Assembly (NCBI RefSeq): GCF_036588685.1
Contig: NW_026963296.1
Coordinates: 2,418,001 to 2,482,000 of the forward strand
Direction of reading: 5' to 3'
DNA from: Mytilus trossulus
Lineage: Eukaryota; Mollusca; Bivalvia; Mytilida; Mytilidae
DNA length: 64,000 bases
Made by a program: the position numbers and the translations under genes. The notes beneath the pieces were generated by a model. That model was given only the letters and a program-made list of their open reading frames with translations, ran no database searches and was not told the origin of the DNA. Shown piece by piece: positions 37,147-48,704 of the stretch; within the stretch, counting starts at the first letter, position 1, and every line of letters starts with the position of its first letter.

Positions 37147-38700
37147 TCAATACATCTGTCTTGTGTTTATGGGTAAATTTTCTCTAAAAAGACCAACTTT
37201 GTTCTCTTTAATATTTGGGGTTGTCCGTTTTGATTCCAATTATTCTTTCCATGCGGGATATTTGTTTTATTATATTGGAGTTAATGCACATGCTAATTGC
37301 AACTGCTCAGTCCTTACCTTCGCCCCTCTTTCGTTTAACGGGTCTAAGTATTTTATTTGTCTTTATATTTCGTCGGTTGTGTGTCCACTGTCAGTCTGTG
37401 CTGTTCTAGTTCGCTGGTTTTTTTTTGTGTGCCTTGATCTAACTTCTTTCACTAGATCTTCGGTGTTTGGAGTTGGATTACACTTCCCGCCCTCTTTGGT
37501 CGCAACACTTTCTTCCCCTTGTATCACTCATCCGAGTTTTATTTAATGATTGATTTTGTCGCAGAAATTAGGGACTAATGTAGCGTCAGTCATTCAAGAT
37601 GAGAAAAACAAAGAGACAAATACATAACGCGTGTAACCGTTTCATCATATAAGAAAAAAATTTAAATGAATAGAATGATGATGTATACGGAAGAAGCAGC
37701 GACAAAAGGCATGTTATCTCATGAGACCGGGATTTTATTCAAATTCATTTCCCAAGAACTTGGTTTTAAAATGAATGTGATCGCTGTGAAAAAGATGTCC
37801 GTTTCCTGAATGAAAAAGAATCCAAGAAATTCCGTGAATTTAAATAAAAAATGACATTGCAATGATGCTTCATATGTATATTCAAGATCCTTTTTCATAA
37901 ATTTTAATTAAATGTGTCTCTTAAAAATATGAATTGTACATATCTTTCACTTTGTAAATATTCAGATGGGTCGACGATTTCCAAATATATTTTACTTCAT
38001 AAAAAATGATTTCATAAAAATCCGAAATACTTCCTTTTAACGTGTACTTTGCCCTTAATTTTTAAATAGTACTTAGATAGGGCTGTTGTCCATAGAACTT
38101 CAGTCTTAAATTATCTTGTGGATGTTCCTGTCCCAGCTAGAGAACTATATATGTATATCTTTCATGAAACGAGAAAATACAAAGGAAGCAATGTCATACA
38201 GCTCTACTAGTTAGTTCTTCCAAAAATAACACAATTACTACTTTGACAGATCTTAACAATAAGCTGATAATGTTCAGATCTTCACCAAACACAAAGCAAA
38301 ACAAATACAAAAAAATACAGTGTAAACTGTTCAAACCAAACATTTTTACTTTTAAATCAAATATGATTTTAATGTCCCGTCATATCAAGTTGAACCTGGT
38401 TAAATCGAGCATCTACAGAAACCAAACGACGTCTTTTAAAAGATAAAGATCAGTTTTTGATTTTTGTCTCTCCTACAACGAAATCACTAAGAGGCTCAGT
38501 TTAGACAGTCTTTACTATATAGCAATATGTGAATTTTATATCAATATTATATAATGTAAAGAGTGCTTCTTTAATTTGAGGTCTGAAAATGTGTTTCTGT
38601 GAAATTTTTCTAGAAAAAAACACCTCAAAAGTAAGAAAAATCCCGAATACTGCTAAGCTTCCGGGGAGTTGGACAATCCAAGACCAATGCCTATTATAAT
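37147..38700. other. Intergenic, no supported gene
   Basis: Includes a 127-codon open frame (37163-37546, plus) with hydrophobic, Cys-rich, low-similarity sequence and no start context or homology. The rest is AT-rich with no ORF or repeat that I can support. Confidence 0.35.
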
Positions 38701-38724
38701 ACCTCATATTAAACAGGTTCTCAT

Positions 38725-39015
38725 TGATTAAAGGCCCTTTTTAAAGGCTCTCCCTTGACACCATTTGTGGAGTATGGTCTTGAGAAAACGATGATAGTCC
38801 GTCGGAAGGGGACGATAAATGGCTGGCCCGTGTTAAGAGAGAGCTATATCTCTTGCACGTTAAAGACACCATTGTAGATTTCGAAAATGATCAGACTAAT
38901 GCCGCTACAAGGCAGCACTCACTCCCGCAAAGTGGAAAGGGATTAATATAAGTTGCAAAACTTGTTTCCCAATCTACTATAAATAAATATGTTTAAACTA
39001 AAGGCCCTTTTTTAC
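38725..39015 (+). repeat. Dispersed repeat bounded by AAAGGCCCTTTTT
   Basis: AAAGGCCCTTTTT occurs at about 38731 and 39000. Between them is the family body GGTCTTGAGAAAACGATGAT, GGACGATAAATGGCTGGCCC, TCTTGCACGTTAAAGACACC, GCCGCTACAAGGCAGCACTC. I associate this body with widespread bivalve repeats. Confidence 0.6.
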
Positions 39016-39398
39016 AAAAAAGTATATACCGATCTCGAATTTTGCGACTATCGTTGTAGGCGAGACAAAAATCAAAAGCTGATCCTTATCTTTTCGTTTA
39101 AAGGTGCCAGACCACCAATTCAAAACCCCTTTTTAATTAAACAACTTTGAATTACTATGTGAAACAGTACATTTTTCGACAAACCGAAATCTGGTTACAA
39201 AATTTACTGCAGTTATAATTGACCTGGTCAATTATCAGCTCGAACGCTGAGTGAAACATTCTGACTTAGAAATCGACCAAATAGCCTTATTTTATGTTTG
39301 TAACGAACGCTCACTATAATATCAATATCATGCGGAACGTCTGTGTGTTTCTGTATTCTAAATTGATTAGAGGTACAGAGGTCGAGTTGAGATCTCAC

Positions 39399-39693
39399 TA
39401 AACATGTTTAACCCCGCCGCATTTTTGCGCTTGTCCTAATTCAGGATCATATCTGGCCTTTGATAGTCTTGAATGAATTTTAATTTTAATTCATTTATAT
39501 GTTTAAGATTTAGTATGACGTCCATGTTCACTGAACAAGTACATACGTTTGTTTAGGGGCCAGTTGAAGCCGGCCTCTGGGTGTGGGAGTTTCACGCTGT
39601 GTTGTTGACCCATTGGTGGCCTCCGGGTCTTTCTTACACTTTGGTCGGATTGTTGTCTCTTTGACACATTCCCCATTTTCATTTTTAATTTTA
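39399..39693 (-). repeat. Dispersed repeat family A copy with both ends
   Basis: Minus-strand copy bounded by ACATGTTTAACCCCGCCGCA on the left and TTGACACATTCCCCATTTTC on the right, with an internal deletion relative to the copy at 26659-27012. Confidence 0.75.
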
Positions 39694-40074
39694 TCACACA
39701 TATCCCAAAAAATATGTGTCCTAACGTGCACAGTTACACATCATTAAATCGTATTCATCTCAACTCGGCCGATTCCGCGTACCCTCATCTAACGAATAGA
39801 AGGCAGAGAGAAGCGAATTCTACCGAGGTTTACCGAATGCATTAGACCGCTGGAATTTTGAATTTAGAACAATAAGTTATATTATAATAAAGCGTAAAAC
39901 GTGTATGATGCTTAATTTCATCTGTCTTATTATCATATTTTAAGTCTATGTCATTGAATGTCTCCAAAGAATTAACCCTCAAGGCGGCAGAAAAAAATAT
40001 CCAAACACATAAAAGTTATAGTTCAAACGAATATATCTAACGGAAAAAGGGGCCAACGTTTTGAATTAAAAAAG

Positions 40075-40312
40075 AACAAAAACGTGTCCACAGTACACGG
40101 ATGTCCACTCGCATGTTCTATGTTCAGTGAACCATGAAATCGGGATAAATACTTCAATTTAGCATAGATCATATCATAGGGAACATGTGTACTAAGTTTC
40201 AAGTTGATTGGACTTCCACTTCTCCAAAAACTACCTCGACAATTAACCTGAAGCGGGACAGACGAACGCATAGCTAGACCAGAAAACATAATCCCCATAA
40301 ACGGGGCATAAA
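40075..40312 (+). repeat. Dispersed repeat family D, within the GPCR 1 3' flank
   Basis: From ACGTGTCCACAGTACACGGATG to CCATAAACGGGGCATAAA. It ends 24 bp from the GPCR 1 stop codon, so it is probably part of that gene's 3' UTR, antisense to it. Confidence 0.75.
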
Positions 40313-40335
40313 AAGAAATCAATGTTTTAAAAATG

Positions 40336-41472
40336 TTACTCTTTACCAGCAGAACATGACATTACAATACTTTTATAAAACTTTTTACATTCAGTCCTAA
40401 ATCGTTGGTCCACAATGAAGTAAATAATTGGATGAACTGAACTATGTAAATAATAGCCTCTAACTAAAAGAGAATATATTGACCGGACGCCTTCTAATGC
40501 GTTAGGTTTTATTGTTATTCGTAGGATAACAGCAGAGACATGTAGAATGAAACCAGCGAAAGACACACCGGTTGCTATCAATAACATAATAGTCATAGTT
40601 CTCGAGTCTTTATAGCGCTTTTGTCGCGTCTTTCTTCTTTGTATCGTGGAAGTGAATTGGTCCCAAGCCTCTGGAGTAAGGCTCTCTGATCTGGTCCTTG
40701 GCCCCGGGGATACTGGTTCTTCATTGTTAGACATTCCGTCTAAATACTGTGTCGTTCTGTTCTTTTCTGCCCGAAGTTGTTTTCGTATTACATTGACAAT
40801 CTGAATATAAGCGACAGCGCATGTGCAGAATCCAATTAGGCAGATGACCAAAACCAATATGGCGTAGGTTTTTGGCATTAAGTTTTGCTTTCCTTTAAGA
40901 AATGTACAACCTTTATCAAACGTTTCTGCATAATTTACACCAAGTTCTGAAAATCCATATAAAAAGATTGACGGTATAGACATAAAAGCACATACTATAA
41001 TAACAATTATTCCTAATATTTTCGCTCTTTCAAGAGATAACTGCCACTGGAATGGCGCGCATATTTTTTGTCGTCGTTCAACTGATATTATTATGAGTAA
41101 GATACCAGCAGTAAAACTCGTATAATTAGTAAGAAAACGAGTAAATTTGCATAACACATTTGATGGATATGTGTATTTGAAGCGTATCTGCACCAGTTCT
41201 AGAGGAATACAGACGAAACACGTGACGAAATCAACCACAACCATCCATAGTATTAGAATTGTAACGGGAGATACCGGGTACCTACGAAATATGACAATAG
41301 CATGGAGATTCCCGATAACTCCAAGTAACGAAAGAACACTTAGAATAGACGTTACTGGAATGTCGTTGTTTAAGAAATTCTGGAGATCTAGTTCCACGAG
41401 ATTGGTACTGTCTGTTGTATTTAGTTGATATGAGCTGGTTGTTAAAAAGCCTCGAGTAGTGTTGACCTCCAT
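40336..41472 (-). CDS. Divergent class A-like G protein-coupled receptor 1 (378 aa)
   Basis: Intronless CDS. The first ATG in the open frame is at 41472 (MEVNTTRG); an ATCTAG acceptor lies 1 nt upstream, so the in-frame sequence further upstream is intron. Seven hydrophobic segments are visible. Conserved features: GN at residues 54-55 (TM1), D81 (TM2), the C108-C189 pair expected to link TM3 to loop 2, Y222 in TM5, N-glycosylation sequons at N4 and N18, and a basic third loop. Departures from the rhodopsin family: ERR (132-134) replaces DRY, there is no Trp in TM4, no Pro in TM5, TM6 reads TGVSFAGF instead of CWxP, and TM7 reads HPIIY (347-351) instead of NPxxY. Ligand unknown. A paralogue lies at 58497-59537. 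It may belong to a mollusc-specific orphan receptor expansion (inference). Confidence 0.85.
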   Translation of the reverse strand: MEVNTTRGFLTTSSYQLNTTDSTNLVELDLQNFLNNDIPVTSILSVLSLLGVIGNLHAIVIFRRYPVSPVTILILWMVVVDFVTCFVCIPLELVQIRFKYTYPSNVLCKFTRFLTNYTSFTAGILLIIISVERRQKICAPFQWQLSLERAKILGIIVIIVCAFMSIPSIFLYGFSELGVNYAETFDKGCTFLKGKQNLMPKTYAILVLVICLIGFCTCAVAYIQIVNVIRKQLRAEKNRTTQYLDGMSNNEEPVSPGPRTRSESLTPEAWDQFTSTIQRRKTRQKRYKDSRTMTIMLLIATGVSFAGFILHVSAVILRITIKPNALEGVRSIYSLLVRGYYLHSSVHPIIYFIVDQRFRTECKKFYKSIVMSCSAGKE

Positions 41473-41811
41473 CCTAGATATCAAAAATAGAATACAAACA
41501 TAGTTAAAGATCAAATACAATCAATTTAAACAGACTTTGAGTCTGGTATCCGAATAACATAAGTTACACTTTGCCTGGAAATGGTTGTTGTTTGTATTTA
41601 AAAAACAATTTCAAAGGTATAGACAAACTTTTAGAAAATTTGCCAGCAATGTGTATAATCACAATTTTTGATCAGCGCTATTTTATTATTCATCTTAAAC
41701 AGATTATTTCAAAATATTTCCATCATCAAAACTTAAACTAGGAAGAAAGGTTAGTAACTTAAATGTAAAAACATAAAACCCAAAGAAGTATTTTTTCTAA
41801 TAAAACTTACC
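41473..41811 (-). other. Predicted 5' UTR intron and upstream exon boundary of GPCR 1
   Basis: On the minus strand a perfect GTAAGT donor lies at 41810-41805, after an exon end at 41811. It pairs with the ATCTAG acceptor at 41475-41474, giving a 337-nt intron (41810-41474) directly before the start codon. The non-coding exon would extend upstream from 41811 to roughly 41950; its start is not determined. Confidence 0.55.
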
Positions 41812-42244
41812 CTAAGTAGTTTTATAAATCTGATGGTGAGAATAATGATAAATGAAAGCTGATTAAATAGGATGAAATATAACAGCACTTGACGTACGTT
41901 TCCTTCCTACTTTGTATACGACCCATACTTCCTTGTGTGGTGTATGGAGTAAATAAACACATCAATGGATTATCTTTTGGACGTCATCTTTAACATTGAT
42001 TAACGGCTTGTTTTTTTTACATGACATTAGGATTATATGGTTAGACTATTGTGTCCTCCCCCTTTAACACCAACTGAATAAAACCCAACAAACATTCGAT
42101 ATCGGTAAAAGAATGATAACAGAAACTATAAACTATTAATAAATACTAAGGATTTATTGGGGATTTCTACTGCAGTAATCAATGACTTTATCTGGAAAAA
42201 CCTTTCGGACTTTTGGGCCCTCGATGCTCTTCAGAGTCAACAAA

Positions 42245-42396
42245 CAGTGGCGGATTCAAGGGGGTCTGGGGTTGGAACCTGTTTTTTGTACGATTAGTGC
42301 ATTTGAATAGAGACATATGGTTGAAACTCCCCCTTTATCCTTGGTTAGGACCCCTCCCCCTCACCCCCCGTTTGAAGATTACTAGATCCGCCACTG
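42245..42396. mobile_element. 152-bp hAT-like MITE
   Basis: CAGTGGCGGATTCAAG left end and GATCCGCCACTG right end with the ACGATTAGTGCATTTGAATAG core. Target duplication is not clean (ACAAA against ACATA). Confidence 0.75.
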
Positions 42397-42434
42397 ACAT
42401 AATTTGTTTTATCAATTAATTTTTTTTTAATTCG

Positions 42435-42530
42435 AGCATCACTGATGAGTCTTTTGTAAACGAAACGCACCTCTCAGTTGCGTACACAATTATAAGCATT
42501 GCATAGCTGGGATTAGTTTTTCAACTCGTT
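42435..42530 (+). repeat. Dispersed repeat fragment (GAGCATCACTGATGAGTCTTTTG)
   Basis: Phrase TCGAGCATCACTGATGAGTC, then AAACGAAACGCACCTCTCAG, which I recall as a common bivalve dispersed sequence. Short, truncated, no coding. Confidence 0.4.
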
Positions 42531-42537
42531 CTTCTTA

Positions 42538-42654
42538 GTTTGTTCCATATGTTTGTTCCATATATTTGTTCCATATATTTGTTCCATATGTTTGTTCCAT
42601 ATATTTGTTCCATATGTTTGTTCCATATGTTTGTTCCATATATTTGTTCCATAT
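42538..42654 (+). repeat. 13-bp minisatellite, nine units
   Basis: Nine exact-length units of RTTTGTTCCATAT, where the first base alternates G or A. 9 x 13 = 117 bp. Confidence 0.95.
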
Positions 42655-42872
42655 GTAGTATTTTATATTATATAATGTAACATTATGTGGTTTCATAAGG
42701 GAGCTACCATTTTTTTAGAGGGGTGAACATTTTTGTCCTGGTAATCTCTGTCCTGCCTTTTTACTTTTCACTCTATTCGGTCCTGCATTTTTTATTTGCA
42801 TACAATGTCATTCTGCCTTTTTTGGTGCCAAAGTTGCTCATCCTGCATGCCTTTTTGACTCAAACCTGATTT

Positions 42873-43546
42873 TTAGCTCACCTTGCTCGAAACATGGCCA
42901 AAATCATTATTAGGGTATCTTGTTTAAAAATTGTGTCCGGTGACCCGGCCAAACAACCAAGATGGCCGCATTGCTAAAAATAGAACATAGGGGTAAATTC
43001 AGTTTTTGGCTTATAACTCAAAACCTTAAGCATTAAGAGCAAATCTGAAATGGGGTAAAATTGTTTTTTAGGTCAAGATCTATCTGCCCTGAAATTTTCA
43101 GATGGATTGGACAACCGATTGTTGGGTTGCTGCCCCTAAATTGGTAATTTTAATGAAATTTTGCCGTTTTTTTGTTATTATCTTGAACATTATTATAGAT
43201 AGAGGTAAACTGTAGACAGCAATAATGTACAGCAAAGTAAGACCTAAAAATAAGTCAACATGACCAAAATGGTCAATTGACCCCCTAAGGAGTTATTATC
43301 CTTTATAGTCCATTTTAACAACTTTCATAAAATTTGTAAATTTTCCACTGAAACTACTGGGCCAAGTTCATTATAGATAGAGATAATTGAAAGCAGCAAG
43401 AACGTTCAGTAAAGTAATATTACAAGCACATCACCATCACCAAAACGCAGTTTTGTCATGAACCCACCTGCTTCCTTTGTTTAATATTCACATAGACCAA
43501 GGTGAGCGACACAGGCTCTTTATTATATATGAGCCTCTAGGTACTA
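42873..43546 (+). repeat. Single-monomer copy of the TTTTAGCTCACC repeat
   Basis: Starts TTTTTAGCTCACCTTGC, contains one 500-bp monomer (AACCAAGATGGCCGCATTGC, GATTGTTGGGTTGCTGCCCC) and ends AAGGTGAGCGACACAGGCTC, GAGCCTCTAG. It shows the family without the tandem amplification of 31929-34227. A flanking GGTAATCTCTGTCCTGCCT phrase occurs on both sides (42740 and 43550), so it inserted into another repeat. Confidence 0.8.
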
Positions 43547-44204
43547 AGTGGTAATCTCTGTCCTGCCTATTTATTTTCACTCTACTCGATCCTGCTTTTT
43601 ATTTGTTTATCCAGTCCTTTTTTGGGGAAAAGTTGCTCAAATTTCACCAAAGACTCGCTCTAAAGATCAAATGGTAGCCCCTTCAGTTATAAATAGAACA
43701 AAGCATACATGACACATTGACATACAATCGGAGAGGTCGGTACACGCAAGTTGGTACAAGCATTGACATACTAAATATTGTATTTTCAGGTACAAATAAT
43801 ATATATACAATTCTATTTTGCAAGTTTTTGTATAAACAGTGGGAAAAAATTTATTAACAAATCGTATTAGTTTATAAGGAAATTAAACTATGGGAAAATA
43901 TGTTGAACTATTCGTTTTAATTCATTATATATATACTAATCATTTAGTTTCAGTTTCAGACCAGGACAATTGTATTTGTTAATGGAATTTATGACAGCTG
44001 ATTATCTCAGTATGTGAATCGATTTTTCTCTGATATTTTATTAACACCCTTCCCTTTCCTAGAAGTGGAAGTCAATATAGTTCTTTTTAATGTTGGTTTT
44101 TATTTAACTTTTAATGAATGACCGTCGTTAGCGTAATAAATAAAACATACGTGTAAACGTGTATATGTTTGTTGATATGCTTATATTCCAAATATATATG
44201 TATA

Positions 44205-44318
44205 TGCCTCTATTATTGTTGTTGTTACCAAGTATGTAAATCAATTGTATCTGATTTTATGCCCTTAATGGGCCCTGTAATTTGGGAAATAAAAATATTC
44301 TATTCTATTCTATTCTAT
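44205..44318 (+). repeat. LINE-type 3' tail with (TATTC)n microsatellite
   Basis: ATTTTATGCCCTTAATGGGCCCTGTAATTTGGGAAATAAAAAT, followed by five ATTCT units at 44297-44318. A conserved tail ending in a short microsatellite is typical of CR1/L2-like retroposon 3' ends (inference). Confidence 0.5.
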
Positions 44319-45116
44319 ACTAATACTATGCAGTTTACTGCTTGTCCAAAACTTTAAAATTGGCAAATACGCCATTTAATGATCAAAAATCAAATAAAAT
44401 AGATTTGGGTCATTAAATAATTATATAATTAAACTTTATGACTTTTTAAGAAAAGAATTTTATGATAATATTTTAATAGGTTGTAAAAATTTTGAAAAGT
44501 TAGCGCGGCACAAGTGCCCAATCTAATTGGCTTTTTATTCAAGAAAACCTAGAGGTATTGAAAAGTATTGCAATTTATATTAATAAATGTTTTGAACTAA
44601 GAAAACACTCAATATTTTTTTTATATATAGTACAGATATTGTTTTATTTAAGGTAACACGATACCGAATGGCATATCTCCCGATTTCCAAACTTTTTGGC
44701 ACACGTGTTCTTTGAACCAAGTTACATCGGAATATGTAATAAAAAATGGGGGTCACCATTTTTGTTTTCTTAGTATTTTCAGAAGAAAACGTCAATTTGG
44801 CAACAGATTTACTTACGTATATAGGCGAAATGCCTATTTTTCGGCTTGCTTTTTTAGATTTTCCTATGAATGGCTATGTTCGCATATACGGAGAAAAACA
44901 AAAAAACTAACATATTATCCAGGATTGCATTCTGAATCCATACACGTATAGAAACTTATGTGTCACCATCCTTGTTTTTGAGATAAATGGCTTCAAAGTT
45001 GTTGATACCCTTAGAATTTGTCCGAAAACGTGTGACGTTATTGAATACAGAATGTAACGTTATTCCTACTCAGAGAAATAGGAAACAAAATAGGCACTGG
45101 CTACGTTTACATGGAA

Positions 45117-45154
45117 ATGTAACAATAATCAAAATATTATTGTTACATTGGAGA
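45117..45154. repeat. Perfect short hairpin
   Basis: AATGTAACAATAAT and ATTATTGTTACATT are exact inverted repeats around a 6-base spacer. AATGTAACAATAATTAGTGAGGCTACG recurs near 45198, and GGCTACGTTTACATG/GGCTACGGTTACATG are direct repeats around it. Confidence 0.75.
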
Positions 45155-46092
45155 CTAAATGCCGGAATGCATTGTTGGGTAAGGAACCGATTAATTACGA
45201 ATGTAACAATAATTAGTGAGGCTACGGTTACATGCGGTCATTAAGGTCTCTTGTGGAGTGCTGTCTCATTGGCAATCATACCACATCTTCTTTTTATATA
45301 TACTTGAAACTTGCTTGAACTGGTTGGTTCAACGTGAATCTTATGATAATAGTTCATGAATAAATTACCGGAAAGAAACAAGATCTTAATTCTAAAATAT
45401 AATTAAAATCATGAAAAATAACTTCTGATTTTAATAAAGTTCACGTGGAAATAACATGAAAAATTTCACGTGTGATTTGAATAACTGAGTTTTTATCTCC
45501 ATCCTTTAAGACATAGATGGTATCATCGCATTCATCCATGCAGAAATAGAGTACTTTAAAAATTTGATCCAGTTACACAGTTTTATGGCCATTGCTCGGC
45601 CACGTTTTTTGGTGGTTGTTTAACGTTCAGTGGCAAATAGTTCATGCATATTCGGGATGATACAATACAATATTGAAAACAGTTTTTTATAAAAGACACA
45701 TTTAATGCACCAGTTAAAAAAGGTTGAACATTCTGTTAGTTGTGAAAATTATGAGTGAAAGTAATTATCCTGATAAAATACACATTCTAAAAAATAAAAA
45801 AACAAAAACTCAAAGGAAATTTCAGAACTCACATTCTTGATTTGCTACAATGTACATACATAAGTATAGCGTACTCTGCGAAGTGTAAATGTGTCAGTTG
45901 GTTGCTAAGCAAGTCGGACAAACATTGCGAATTGTACGCAAGCTTTCACAAAATTCAACAGTCCCTTATTTGTGGAAAATTATTTATAAAACAAATCTTT
46001 AGATCAGGTATGCGTTCTTTATAAGTAAACAAGGATCCAGCTTGAAATTGCACTTGTAGACAATGTAAGCCGGAGTTTGTACTCTGCATGCC

Positions 46093-46094
<2 letters not shown>

Positions 46095-46116
<22 letters not shown>
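46095..46116. repeat. (AT)n microsatellite
   Basis: About eleven AT units followed by a T-run. Confidence 0.8.
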
Positions 46117-46125
<9 letters not shown>

Positions 46126-46721
46126 TCAAAATGCTTAATCTAGCGACCTGTCATAAACAAAAAATAAAGAAAATCCAGACGATATGCGCAGCTTTAATAC
46201 AAGTTTTAACACCATGTACATAATCTTAACTTGAGGCAAAAAGACTGTCGTGCTAAATACTTAGCCGTTAACACCGTATATACCAACTGCGGGATTGACG
46301 GCTGAACGGACACAAGTGACACAATATGATGATACGTGCCTATTAGGATTTTGGTGACAAAACATATTTATGAATATCCAGTTCATATAATGGAATAGTT
46401 ATTTGGAGATCTTAAATGAAGTAGCAATGTAAGAAAATTTACATTTCCGTCATTTTGTCTTTGGTGGAAAGTAGATTAATTGGCAATTTTACCGCACCAC
46501 CTTATTTCATTATTTGTTTGAATTTTCTACCGAAGAAGGAAAGTTTGAAGACTTCAATAAACATGTACTAAGGGACTGAAATGTTACTGGGATAATTATA
46601 CTTATCAAAACTTTCTAATCTAGGGGACCAACGTTTACTAAAACTACAAACGAAAAGATACTCGTCCAATTAGCTTCAGTCACAATTTGCTTGATTTCTT
46701 AGGTTTTGATGTTGTAAGGTA

Positions 46722-46835
46722 GATATAGGAAGATGTGGCGTGAGTGCCAATGAAACAACTCTCCATCCAAATAACAATTAAAAAAAAGTAAACAATTATA
46801 GGTCAATGTACGCGGCCTTCAACACGGAGCCTTGA
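46722..46835 (-). repeat. Dispersed repeat family C, minus copy
   Basis: Reverse complement of the family: AGATATAGGAAGATGTGGCGTGAGTGCCAATG, then AACTCTCCATCC, then GCGGCCTTCAACACGGAGCC. Inside the TTAA-flanked element. Confidence 0.75.
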
Positions 46836-48001
46836 CTCCAGATGTTGCTTTCTTATAAATTGCATATCCCATATCTCCATTTATAATTATAGCAACTATA
46901 ACTGTTGTACAAATAAAATGTTCCATATAATTGTTTACTTTATTTATACTTGTACTTTTACTAGTCTCATGTTACCCTCTTCCATAATGAGCAAGCGATA
47001 ACGTAGATATTTCTTTTTGCGTAAATGTTCGTAAACTTTGTCGATTTGAATTTAAACAACTAAATTTTTAAGTGACGGTTGTAAATTGTCGGAATGATTG
47101 CTGTTTGCTTTACGTCCAGTGACAAATTGATCATGCATGTTAAGGGCGAGAACAAGTTAACAATAAATACAATAGGTAGGTTGATATAATAGAGGCTATC
47201 CCGGGATTACATGTATGATCGAGTAAATTTGGAAAGACACTGGAAAATGAGGGTATATTGGATAGGGACAGAAATTTTATCTTGCAACAGGCCACCTACG
47301 GACCCCTCAAAGAGTTGTTGCAAAATTTTGCTTTTCAAAGAGCATAGCACTCTCTTTAATCGAGGCAAACTTGATACATCCCGCAAAGTCAAATAGACGT
47401 CTCACTTTCGAAGCATTTTACTTGCGGTCGGACGAAAACCAAGTGATAATTTATATTCCCTAGTTACCCTTGTGATGTAATTCGTAGAATAAAAAAAATA
47501 TATAAAAAATTTGTTATTGTCAGAAATATTAAATGTATTTGTTCTCGCTACGAAACAAGTCTCTTTCTGTCGTTTGAATAAAAAGTAAGCTAGTTGTTTG
47601 CTTGTAAATTTCGAGAGAAAACAATTGTAACGGAACCAATTTGACAAGAGCCAGTGCTGACTATCAACTTGCGTTAATAGACGCAACTTGCGTTAATAGA
47701 CGCAAGTGGATACATGGGGCTGTTTTTAATCAGACTTTAACTGGACCTGAATTGTTTTTAATTTTATGTTTGTTCTCATGTATTTCCAAGACTACGTTAA
47801 CTTTCTCTGACCTCCTTTCGAATTTGCTGTCTGTCCCGTGTAGATTTGGTCTATATGATTACAAAGCTAACACTTTATTTTATAAATGTTTCAGAAACTA
47901 TATCGGACATTCTCTACAGACCAATGAATTTCAGAGACTGTTTATACTTGGAACACAGGGAATGTTTTTCGGAAAATAACAAACTTAAACCACTTTTTTA
48001 C

Positions 48002-48193
48002 TTTCCATACTAACAAACCATTTTCTGTATGGGTTTCAAAGTCCCATTGTACAATGTATTGTTCTTTTTCGCCTAATTCTATTCGAATTCTCATCCAGAT
48101 GATAACCTTTTTCCATTTTTCCCGAGCGGTGTTTTTGGCGACCATTTTAACACGAATTAATAGTTGTACAATTCCTGTTTTATTACGCATCAT
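48002..48193 (-). CDS. Possible coding exon inside the TTAA-flanked element (unidentified)
   Basis: An open frame from ATG 48193 (second candidate start at 48145, better context AAAATGG) reads MVAKNTAREKWKKVIIWM and then RIELGEKEQYIVQWDFETHT. It reaches a donor-like AAA/GTAAAA at 48002/48001 in phase 0. Amino-acid composition is protein-like (charged, W-containing, no low complexity). It lies about 480 bp inside the right end of the element at 44652-48674 and reads inward, where a transposase 5' exon could sit. No homology recognised and no downstream exon found. Confidence 0.22.
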
Positions 48194-48704
48194 CCTAAGT
48201 TTCTATAGATTAGATTTCTACGAAAATTTCATGGGGATACGGCGTGCATCATGAAGAAATATTTATTGCAAATATAAACCAAGAATAAAATAAATTGACA
48301 AAACTCAATCTTTTATGCATAAGAACATATATAGATAAATCGTGCAGATACTTAAATAGTCAAGAAACAGAATATTTAAGAGTAAAGTAATACATTTTTA
48401 AAGGTTAACAATGAGCAGAAGAATTGCCGGAAAACGATTAAGCAATGTATGTCAAATAAGTTAACCGTTACGTATTGCATCAAAACTCTCGGCACTGTGC
48501 ATCTAGAAAAAGTTTCTATTAAAAATGTCACATAGTTACCACATTTTGTTTTAATAAAAATCAACTTGTGATTGCAGAACCTGCTACATTGGCTTGTAAA
48601 CAATCATCATCTGTGAAAGGCCGAACGTCAGGAACGATAACTCGTGGCATAACGTCATTCGGTATCGTGTTACCTTAAAAGTCATTGTAATAAATTACTT
48701 TGCA

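Larger units (their letters stand above)
44652..48674. mobile_element. 4,023-bp element with 19-bp TIR GGTAACACGATACCGAATG and TTAA duplication
   Basis: Perfect 19-bp inverted ends GGTAACACGATACCGAATG, each flanked by TTAA (44648-44651, 48675-48678). TTAA duplication is the signature of piggyBac and Kolobok transposons. No intact transposase is visible. The interior carries a hairpin at 45117-45154, family C fragments (45243-45300, 46722-46835) and one possible coding exon near the right end (48193-48002, minus). Probably a degenerate or composite copy. Confidence 0.75.

Noticed and set aside
37163-37546. 127-codon plus-strand ORF
   Set aside because: No recognised family, no plausible start context or splice support, overlapping frame also open. 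Likely chance or repeat-derived.
41473-41520. Longer N terminus for GPCR 1
   Set aside because: The upstream in-frame stretch has no ATG and contains a splice acceptor one base before the ATG at 41472, so it is intron.
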